Origin: Clostridiales bacterium UBA4821
GTDB lineage: Bacteria > Bacillota > Clostridia > Acetivibrionales > UBA4821
Assembly (NCBI GenBank): GCA_002402315.1
Contig: DHFP01000251.1
Span: 1 to 10,904, forward strand
Direction: 5' to 3'
DNA: 10,904 bases
Shown here piece after piece: positions 6,308 to 10,904 of this stretch. The notes under the pieces were generated by a model that was not told where the DNA came from, did no database searches, and saw only the letters and a list, made by a program, of their open reading frames with translations. The stretch's first letter is position 1, and the number at the start of each line of letters is the position of its first letter. A program made the position numbers and the translations under genes.

Positions 6308-7621
6308 ATGTTTGTTTCTGAAGCATTAAGTGTAAATGACCGGGGGCATCTGGTTATTGGCGGCTGTGATTGTGTTAAACTGGCTGAGGAGTATGGAACT
6401 CCTTTATATATTATGGATGAAGAACTAATCAGAAAGAACTGCAGGGCATTCAGGAAGGGAATTGAAAAATACTATGATGGGAATGGCCTGGTACTATACG
6501 CAAGCAAAGCTTTTAGTTCTTTAGCTGCATGCAGAATTGCTGAACAGGAAGGTTTAGGACTTGATGTAGTTTCCGGAGGAGAAGTATATACGGCATTAAA
6601 GGCAGGATTTCCTGTGGATAGGATATATTTTCACGGTAACAATAAAAGCCGGGAAGAACTCGTAATGGCGCTGGACAATTCTATAGGAAGGATAGTTGTC
6701 GATAGTTACGAGGAATTATTTAATCTTGACGGAATAGCCGGGTCAAAAAATAAATGTGCTGATGTGCTTTTCAGAATCAAACCAGGGATTGATGCACATA
6801 CTCATGACTTTATCAAAACGGGACAAATAGATTCCAAATTCGGGTTTGCTCTTGAGACCGGAGAAGCATTTGATGTTATCCGGAGAGCGAGTAAAATGGA
6901 CAACATCAATGTAGTAGGCCTGCACTGCCACATTGGTTCCCAGATATTTGACATAGAACCGTTTGTTGAAGCGGTAAAGGTTATGCTGAATTTCATTAGT
7001 GAATTGAAAGAAAAGCTTGGGTTGGAAATCAAGGAGTTGAATTTGGGAGGCGGATTTGGGATAAAGTACATTCCTGCTCATGACCCTATCGAATACGAAA
7101 AGTATCTAGAGGCAGTTGCCGAAACTGTAAAGGCAACCGCAAAAGAGAAAAATCTGTATCTTCCTAAAATTCTTATAGAGCCGGGAAGGTCTATTGTGGG
7201 TCCAGCCGGTATTACTCTTTACGCTGTCGGTTCAGTCAAAGATATTCCAGGTATCCGGAAATATATTACTATAGACGGTGGAATGACTGACAACCCCAGG
7301 TATATTCTCTACGAAGCAGTGTATGATGCCGTAATAGCAAACAGGGCCGATGCGCCAAGAACCGAAAAGGTTACAATAGCGGGAAAATGCTGTGAATCAG
7401 GTGACTTAATTGCCAAGGATATTGATATGCCGGAGATAAAAGCTGGAGATATTTTAGCGGTATTGGCTACAGGGGCTTATAACTATTCAATGTCCAGCAA
7501 TTACAACAGGATACCAAGACCTTCAGTGGTTTTGGTGAAGGAAGGGAAGTCCAGGTTGATTGTAGCCAGAGAAAGTTATGATGATTTGGTTAGAAATGAT
7601 ATTATACCTGAAGATATTTAA
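6308..7621 (+). CDS. lysA: Diaminopimelate decarboxylase
   Basis: A 437-residue fold-type III (alanine-racemase-like barrel) PLP decarboxylase that makes L-lysine from meso-diaminopimelate, the last step of lysine synthesis. The Schiff-base lysine is K67 in YASKAFSS. HCHIGSQI (206-213) and GGGFG (247-251) contribute to the cofactor site, and EPGRSIVG (291-298) binds the PLP phosphate. C362 in CCESGD and Y391 in TGAYNYSMSSNYN are substrate-side residues donated across the dimer. SKFGF after TGQID is also characteristic. The CESGD motif and the length separate it from ornithine/arginine decarboxylases of the same fold. ATG 6308 is preceded by AGGTGGTG (6293-6300). It is a single-gene unit with its own promoter and no neighbouring dap genes. 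Confidence 0.96.
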   Translation: MFVSEALSVNDRGHLVIGGCDCVKLAEEYGTPLYIMDEELIRKNCRAFRKGIEKYYDGNGLVLYASKAFSSLAACRIAEQEGLGLDVVSGGEVYTALKAGFPVDRIYFHGNNKSREELVMALDNSIGRIVVDSYEELFNLDGIAGSKNKCADVLFRIKPGIDAHTHDFIKTGQIDSKFGFALETGEAFDVIRRASKMDNINVVGLHCHIGSQIFDIEPFVEAVKVMLNFISELKEKLGLEIKELNLGGGFGIKYIPAHDPIEYEKYLEAVAETVKATAKEKNLYLPKILIEPGRSIVGPAGITLYAVGSVKDIPGIRKYITIDGGMTDNPRYILYEAVYDAVIANRADAPRTEKVTIAGKCCESGDLIAKDIDMPEIKAGDILAVLATGAYNYSMSSNYNRIPRPSVVLVKEGKSRLIVARESYDDLVRNDIIPEDI

Positions 7622-7628
7622 AAAGAAA

Positions 7629-7652
7629 AAACCAGTTGCATTGCACTGGTTT
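7629..7652 (+). terminator. Weak hairpin terminator after lysA
   Basis: AAACCAGT (7629-7636) pairs with ACTGGTTT (7645-7652) around an 8-nt loop, starting 7 nt after the lysA stop. Only three Ts follow, so termination of lysA may be inefficient. The A-rich run before the stem would serve as a U-tract in the opposite direction, but no minus-strand gene converges here. Confidence 0.5.
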
Positions 7653-7688
7653 AAAGCAGGAATTTTGGTTCAAAATGGAGAGCGTTGA

Positions 7689-7734
7689 AAGGTATTGAAT
7701 CAATTGAAATTTCTTCCAAATGATTCAATACTTT
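7689..7734. repeat. 14-bp inverted repeat overlapping a promoter
   Basis: GTATTGAATCA (7692-7702) and TGATTCAATAC (7721-7731) are perfect inverted copies. Adding a G-T pair and two A-T pairs outward gives arms 7689-7702 and 7721-7734, with an 18-nt spacer that contains the small palindrome GAAATTTC (7706-7713). The right arm covers the -35 region of the promoter of the 93-residue protein gene. No T-tract follows, so it is not a terminator. An operator for a dimeric regulator fits best. Confidence 0.6.
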
Positions 7735-7759
7735 AAAACTTAAGCTATTGTGGTATAAT
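7731..7759 (+). promoter_or_regulatory. Extended -10 promoter of the coiled-coil protein gene
   Basis: TATAAT at 7754-7759 is preceded by TG at 7751-7752, an extended -10. At a 17-nt spacing the -35 position (7731-7736) reads CTTTAA, a poor match, which is usual for extended -10 promoters. The inverted repeat at 7689-7734 overlaps this -35 region. Confidence 0.6.
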
Positions 7760-7789
7760 ACTAACAGGTAATGAATGGAGGCGGTAAAA

Positions 7790-8071
7790 ATGAACAATGA
7801 CGAATTGCTTATTGCTATTAAGGATATGTTTGAAAAGAAGGTAGAAGAGGTAAAACAGCATACAGGTGTACTTGTTGAAAAGCTTGAAGGTGATATTAAA
7901 GCTATTGCTGAAGGTCATAGTATTCTTGATAGAAAGATTGATAATTTACAAAGCAACATGGATACAAAAATTAATAATTTGCAGAAAGATATGGATACAG
8001 TTAAAAATTATGTTATAGCTGTTGATACTAAACTCAATGAGCATGATGTAATCTTGAAAAGGGTAGAATAA
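7790..8071 (+). CDS. Small coiled-coil protein, function unknown
   Basis: A 93-residue, highly charged, all-helical protein without Cys, Trp, signal peptide or membrane segment. From about residue 12 to the end, hydrophobic residues recur in a coiled-coil pattern. Residues 52-62 and 63-73 are an 11-residue tandem repeat (NLQSNMDTKIN and NLQKDMDTVKN, 8 of 11 identical), a hendecad spacing rather than a heptad. The DNA repeat is 7943-7975 and 7976-8008. It probably forms oligomers. I do not recognise a named family; low-complexity helices of this kind give many spurious matches. ATG 7790 is chosen over the in-frame ATG 7775 because GGAGGCGG (7777-7784) lies between them at the right distance. 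It forms a one-gene unit with its own promoter and terminator. Confidence 0.8.
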   Translation: MNNDELLIAIKDMFEKKVEEVKQHTGVLVEKLEGDIKAIAEGHSILDRKIDNLQSNMDTKINNLQKDMDTVKNYVIAVDTKLNEHDVILKRVE

Positions 8072-8080
8072 AAATTCTAC
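8063..8080. repeat. Small hairpin spanning the stop codon of the coiled-coil gene
   Basis: GTAGAAT (8063-8069) and ATTCTAC (8074-8080) form a 7-bp stem with an AAAA loop that contains most of the TAA stop (8069-8071). No T-run follows, so it is not itself a terminator; it may be an mRNA 3'-end structure or chance. Confidence 0.35.
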
Positions 8081-8096
8081 ATAAGTAAAGCTAACA

Positions 8097-8130
8097 AACC
8101 AGGTTTTAAAAGAGCCTGGTTATTTTTTAT
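8097..8130 (+). terminator. Rho-independent terminator after the coiled-coil gene
   Basis: AACCAGG (8097-8103) pairs with CCTGGTT (8115-8121). The stem can be lengthened by four U-G and U-A pairs to an AAA loop. It is followed by TATTTTTTATT, and lies 25 nt after the stop codon. Confidence 0.85.
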
Positions 8131-8171
8131 TACCTTGCAATTCTATAAATATTACTTGGACTATTTTCTAT

Positions 8172-8200
8172 TTGAATCACCTATCAATTTCATATATAAT
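8172..8200 (+). promoter_or_regulatory. Sigma-A-type promoter of ispE
   Basis: TTGAAT (8172-8177), a 17-nt spacer and TATAAT (8195-8200), 20 nt before the ispE ATG. Five of six -35 and all six -10 positions match the consensus. The leader would be very short, about 15 nt. Confidence 0.7.
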
Positions 8201-8205
8201 TACCC

Positions 8206-8212
8206 GGAGGGG
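8206..8212 (+). promoter_or_regulatory. Shine-Dalgarno deciding the ispE start
   Basis: GGAGGGG ends at 8212, 8 nt before the ATG at 8221. The in-frame GTG at 8212 overlaps the site and is unlikely to be used. Confidence 0.7.
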
Positions 8213-8220
8213 TGAAGAAG

Positions 8221-9072
8221 ATGGATAATATAACAATTAAAGCTCCGGCAAAAATAAATCTTTATCTTGATGTAATTGTAAAACGAGCTGACGGCTATCA
8301 TGAATTGAGGATGATCATGCAGTCAATAAGCTTATTTGATGATATAAATATCAGCAAGGCTGATGTGGATATTGAAGTAAAATGTAAAGCCGGGTATGTT
8401 CCGCAAGGAGAGAAAAACATAGCATACAGGGCAGCAAAGCTAATGATTGAACATTTTGGGCTTAAAGAAGGTGTAAGAATCTCAATCAACAAAAGGATTC
8501 CAGTTGCTGCCGGATTGGCAGGTGGAAGTACGGATGCAGCTGCAGTGATGAAAGGAATTAATGATTTATTTGGGATTAAGGCGGATAACCAGTTGCTTGC
8601 ACAACTGGGAAAACAGATTGGGGCAGATGTTCCTTTTTGCATTATGGGCGGTACTGCCATTGCTGAAGGCATAGGTGAAGTTCTGACTACACTCAAGCCA
8701 TTTTCCGGGGTTGACATTGTATTAATAAAACCTGACTTTGGTGTTTCTACTGCATATGTATTTAAAAAATACAGTGAACATTATATAAGCATTAGGCCTG
8801 ACATCAACAGGCTTATCAAGGCTATGCAAGAAAGAAATCTGTCTGATGTAGGCTCATATCTTTTTAATAGCTTGGAGAAGGTTACAGCAGAGGAATATAG
8901 TGTCGTAAAGGACATTAAAACCATATTAAATCAAAATGGTGCCATTGGAAGCTTAATGTCGGGAAGCGGCCCATCTGTTTTTGGAATATTTGATAATAAG
9001 TCTAAAGCCCAACAGGCATTTAAAGTTTTAAAGCAGAAGTTTAGGAATACCTATCTTGTGAAAACATACTAA
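8221..9072 (+). CDS. ispE: 4-diphosphocytidyl-2-C-methyl-D-erythritol kinase
   Basis: This 283-residue GHMP-superfamily kinase phosphorylates CDP-methylerythritol in the MEP route to isopentenyl diphosphate. The N-terminal APAKINLYLDV carries the substrate-side Lys11. The glycine-rich ATP loop is PVAAGLAGGSTDAAAV (94-109). GADVPFC (134-140) holds the catalytic Asp136, and the third GHMP motif LMSGSGPSVFG is at 245-255. The length is normal and the reading frame intact. It appears to be its own transcription unit, with promoter and strong Shine-Dalgarno just upstream. Its TAA stop (9070-9072) touches the start of the palindromic element at 9073. No T-tract terminator is visible, so the mRNA 3' end may be set by that hairpin. 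Confidence 0.96.
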   Translation: MDNITIKAPAKINLYLDVIVKRADGYHELRMIMQSISLFDDINISKADVDIEVKCKAGYVPQGEKNIAYRAAKLMIEHFGLKEGVRISINKRIPVAAGLAGGSTDAAAVMKGINDLFGIKADNQLLAQLGKQIGADVPFCIMGGTAIAEGIGEVLTTLKPFSGVDIVLIKPDFGVSTAYVFKKYSEHYISIRPDINRLIKAMQERNLSDVGSYLFNSLEKVTAEEYSVVKDIKTILNQNGAIGSLMSGSGPSVFGIFDNKSKAQQAFKVLKQKFRNTYLVKTY

Positions 9073-9231
9073 GAGCTTATCCGTGAATAAGGGTGCTGCT
9101 AAGTGGCTAGATGATTTTTCAAAATACAAGGCGGAGGAAAGCGCAATAATTGCTTTATTGCAACTGACAACAACGAAGTATTTTGGAAAATCAGCAGTCA
9201 ATGAGCAGTACAATTATTTGCGGATAAGCTC
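9073..9231. mobile_element. MITE-like 159-bp palindromic element
   Basis: The ends are perfect 11-bp inverted repeats, GAGCTTATCCG (9073-9083) and CGGATAAGCTC (9221-9231). The complementarity continues: by hand alignment the outer arms 9073-9127 and 9178-9231 match at about 44 of 55 positions with one indel, including ATTTTTCAAAATAC-type stretches next to 9120 and 9185. At the exact centre (9152), GCAATAA (9143-9149) and TTATTGC (9155-9161) form a hairpin with a 5-nt loop; only 9128-9142 against 9162-9177 pairs poorly. TAA flanks both ends (9070-9072 and 9232-9234), as a 3-bp target duplication would. It encodes no transposase; a 61-codon minus-strand frame across it looks like a by-product. 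Size, symmetry and flanks suggest a non-autonomous element moved by a transposase elsewhere. A structured RNA element is the alternative. Confidence 0.7.
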
Positions 9232-9267
9232 TAAATAATACTCATCACATTTTTCCTAAATATCCCG

Positions 9268-9276
9268 CATACAATA
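9268..9276 (+). promoter_or_regulatory. Sporulation-type -10 element upstream of the cotS-like gene
   Basis: CATACAATA at 9268-9276 matches the -10 of mother-cell sigma-E (CATACAAT) and sigma-K (CATAnnnTA) promoters as known in Bacillus. The -35 is less clear: CACA (9246-9249) would be sigma-K-like but with an 18-nt gap, and CATTTT (9248-9253) is a loose sigma-E fit. No sigma-A pair is seen. The coat-type product supports sporulation control. Confidence 0.45.
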
Positions 9277-9281
9277 AAGAC

Positions 9282-9287
9282 GGGGGG
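9282..9287 (+). promoter_or_regulatory. G6 ribosome-binding site deciding the cotS-like start
   Basis: Six G residues directly abut the first ATG (9288) and lie 6 nt before the second in-frame ATG (9294). Normal spacing favours 9294. Confidence 0.6.
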
Positions 9288-9293
9288 ATGTAT

Positions 9294-10301
9294 ATGAACA
9301 TATCAGAAGCACAATACACAGCCAGACAATTTGGGATCAATGGTCAATGCAGTATTTTCAAGGAAGCAGCTAAAATTCAATGCGAACAAGGTGTCAAATG
9401 TATAAAAAAGGCTAATTATGGGATAGAAAGGCTTATGTTTATCTACGAGGTAAAAGAGTATCTGGTTAAGAATGGATTTTCATTTGTTGATAGATTCTTA
9501 AAAACACCGGAAGGGAATCCGTATACTATATATAATAATGAAATTTTCGTTCTAACAGATTGGATAGACGGACGGGAATGTGACTTTGACAGCATAACTG
9601 ATGTTAAAACAGCTGTTGAGATACTGGCTAAATTTCACCACCATGCTTTAGGATTTATTGCATCTGATGGTACTAAGATAAGAAGTGAACTCGGCAGGCT
9701 GCCAATTACACTAAGGAAGCGAAGTGAAGAGTTATTAAAATTAAAGAAGATAGCCAAAAAAGGTAAGGATAGGTTTGATTACTTATACATGGAGAATGTT
9801 GATTTTTTTATAGAAAAGAGTCTGAACTCCTTAAAGGCTATAGATTCCCCGGTATACGAAAGGCTTATCCAAAAAGCCCAAAAAAATGGCGAGCTATGTC
9901 ATCGCGATTATTCATACCACAACCTGATCTTTAGTAAAGAGAGTAGGATTCATATTGTTAATTTTGATTACTGCTGTCATGAGATAAAAGTCTATGATAT
10001 AGTGAGCTTTTTAAGAAAGATCATGAGTGAATGCAACTGGAATGTGGAGGTTGCAATGAGTGTTATTAACTGGTATGATACAATCAATAAATTAGACCAG
10101 GATGAAATAGATATAATTGTTGGGTTAATGGAATATCCCCAAAAATTTTGGAGAATTGCAAATAGGTATTATAACAGCAGAAGAACCCGTCCTGAGAGAG
10201 GATTTTATAACAAATTATCTGATGTTGTTTCTGAGAAAGAGTTTTTCATTGATTTTTTGGATAAGTTTAAGCAATATTCAGCTGCAGGAATAGGAAGGTA
10301 G
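9294..10301 (+). CDS. CotS-family spore coat protein (APH-like kinase fold)
   Basis: A 335-residue cytoplasmic protein of the CotS/aminoglycoside-phosphotransferase-like fold, a group deposited in the spore coat from the mother cell. The N-lobe (1-95) includes KCIKKANYG (35-43) at the place of the nucleotide-binding lysine, and the hinge is FVLTDWIDGREC. In the C-lobe the catalytic loop reads LCHRDYSYHN (H203, D205, N210), followed by IVNFDYC (221-227). FHHHALGF (114-121) and the final YNSRRTRPERGFYNKL stretch are also typical. The metal-binding Asp of the usual (I/V)DFD motif is Asn223, so kinase activity is doubtful. No signal peptide or membrane segment is present. A sporulation-like -10 element lies upstream, and the stop codon overlaps the Shine-Dalgarno of gcvT. 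Family call is firm; the exact coat member is not resolved. Confidence 0.85.
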   Translation: MNISEAQYTARQFGINGQCSIFKEAAKIQCEQGVKCIKKANYGIERLMFIYEVKEYLVKNGFSFVDRFLKTPEGNPYTIYNNEIFVLTDWIDGRECDFDSITDVKTAVEILAKFHHHALGFIASDGTKIRSELGRLPITLRKRSEELLKLKKIAKKGKDRFDYLYMENVDFFIEKSLNSLKAIDSPVYERLIQKAQKNGELCHRDYSYHNLIFSKESRIHIVNFDYCCHEIKVYDIVSFLRKIMSECNWNVEVAMSVINWYDTINKLDQDEIDIIVGLMEYPQKFWRIANRYYNSRRTRPERGFYNKLSDVVSEKEFFIDFLDKFKQYSAAGIGR

Positions 10302-10305
10302 GAGG
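10300..10305 (+). promoter_or_regulatory. Shine-Dalgarno of gcvT overlapping the cotS-like stop
   Basis: AGGAGG begins inside the TAG stop (10299-10301) and ends 7 nt before the TTG at 10313. No ATG is available in frame nearby, so TTG is the start. Confidence 0.75.
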
Positions 10306-10312
10306 AAATATA

Positions 10313-10904
10313 TTGGAATATTTACTAAAGACTCCGTTATATAATATATACAAGGATTACGGGGCCAAGGTCATTGACTTTGCCGGGTGGGCTTTACCGG
10401 TACAGTTTTCCGGTATTATTGAGGAGCATCAGACTGTCAGGACCAGGGTAGGGGTATTTGATGTGTCTCATATGGGTGAGATTCTAATATCCGGTAAGGG
10501 AAGCACAGAGTATCTGGATTACTTGCTGGCTAACGAAATTGCTGCTCTTAAGAATGGCGGGGTAAGATATGCCCATATATGTAACTACAATGGCGGAGTA
10601 ATAGACGATATACTAGTATACAGATTTGATAATGAGGAATATATGCTGGTAGTAAATGCAGCTAATATTGATAAGGACTTGGGTTGGATAAGGTTTCATC
10701 ATCAGCACAATGTAAATGTTAAAGATATATCCCGGGCAACCGGCCAGTTGGCCATACAGGGGCCATGCTCCGAGGCGGTTTTAAAGAAGCTTGCTTCGAT
10801 TGACATGGATAAAATGAGGTACTACTCCTTTGAGAAAAATGTAGTTATTAATGGGCATAAGTGTGTCTTGTCCAGAACCGGATATACCGGAGAAGATGGT
10901 TTTG
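10313..10904 (+). CDS. gcvT: Aminomethyltransferase, glycine cleavage T protein (5' part)
   Basis: The first 197 residues of a protein usually about 360-370 long; the frame is open to the window end. It transfers the aminomethyl carbon from lipoyl H protein to tetrahydrofolate, releasing ammonia. Visible GcvT landmarks are TPLYNIYKDYGAKVIDFAGW, GVFDVSHMGE (47-56), CNYNGGVIDDILVYR (90-104) with the acidic pair D98-D99, NAANIDKD (115-122), AIQGP (147-151) and SRTGYTGEDGF (187-197). It starts at TTG 10313 with an AGGAGG that overlaps the upstream stop codon, leaving 11 nt between the genes and no room for a promoter. No glycine riboswitch is visible upstream. gcvH and gcvP genes would be expected beyond the window. 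Confidence 0.94.
   Translation, partial: MEYLLKTPLYNIYKDYGAKVIDFAGWALPVQFSGIIEEHQTVRTRVGVFDVSHMGEILISGKGSTEYLDYLLANEIAALKNGGVRYAHICNYNGGVIDDILVYRFDNEEYMLVVNAANIDKDLGWIRFHHQHNVNVKDISRATGQLAIQGPCSEAVLKKLASIDMDKMRYYSFEKNVVINGHKCVLSRTGYTGEDGF

Noticed and set aside
9028..9213. 61-codon minus-strand frame across the palindromic element and ispE end
   Set aside because: It starts inside the palindrome, runs back into ispE, has no ribosome site and no family features. It follows from the repeat.
9073..9293. Glycine riboswitch upstream of the cotS-like/gcvT pair
   Set aside because: The gap is filled by a symmetrical palindrome and a short promoter region. No paired glycine-aptamer core was recognised.
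1..10904. CRISPR array, tRNA, rRNA or transposase gene
   Set aside because: No regularly spaced repeats, no cloverleaf or rRNA-like sequence and no transposase motifs were seen on either strand.

Overview
The window is a stretch of a low-GC, spore-forming Firmicute of the class Clostridia. The evidence is AT-rich intergenic DNA, purine-rich Shine-Dalgarno sites, frequent GTG/TTG starts, a CotS-type spore-coat gene and the order iscR-iscS-iscU-mnmA. A Ruminiclostridium/Acetivibrio-like relative is my guess from gene style, not something I could test. Every gene I support is on the + strand.

1-6230, sulfur and cysteine block: an Rrf2/IscR-type regulator (66-512), a cysteine desulfurase (579-1766), an IscU/NifU-type scaffold with a Cys-rich tail (1759-2196), the tRNA 2-thiouridylase MnmA (2198-3289), a PilZ-REC protein (3327-4352), cysteinyl-tRNA synthetase (4373-5758) and an orphan 129-residue ORF (5793-6182), closed by a strong terminator (6190-6238). 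From iscS to cysS the genes overlap or nearly abut, so they probably share a transcript. The desulfurase takes sulfur from cysteine, the scaffold builds Fe-S clusters with it, MnmA puts sulfur on tRNA wobble uridines, and CysRS uses the same amino acid. IscR probably senses cluster status. The PilZ-REC protein is the outlier: it looks like a c-di-GMP and phosphorylation sensor inside a housekeeping operon.

6240-9072, single-gene units: lysA (diaminopimelate decarboxylase) behind a good sigma-A-type promoter; a 93-residue coiled-coil protein whose promoter is overlapped by a 14-bp inverted repeat and which ends in a terminator; and ispE (MEP-pathway kinase) behind its own promoter.

9073-9231, non-coding palindrome: a 159-bp near-symmetrical element with perfect 11-bp ends, flanked by TAA on both sides. 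It looks like a MITE and begins exactly at the ispE stop codon. This is the most unusual structure in the window.

9240-10904: a CotS-family (APH-fold) spore-coat gene behind a sporulation-like -10 element, then the 5' part of gcvT (glycine cleavage T protein), whose Shine-Dalgarno overlaps the cotS-like stop codon. The window ends inside gcvT.

I found no clear new defence or catalytic system. The best leads are the MITE-like palindrome, the PilZ-REC gene in the sulfur operon, the operator-like repeat before the coiled-coil gene, and the coat-gene/gcvT coupling.
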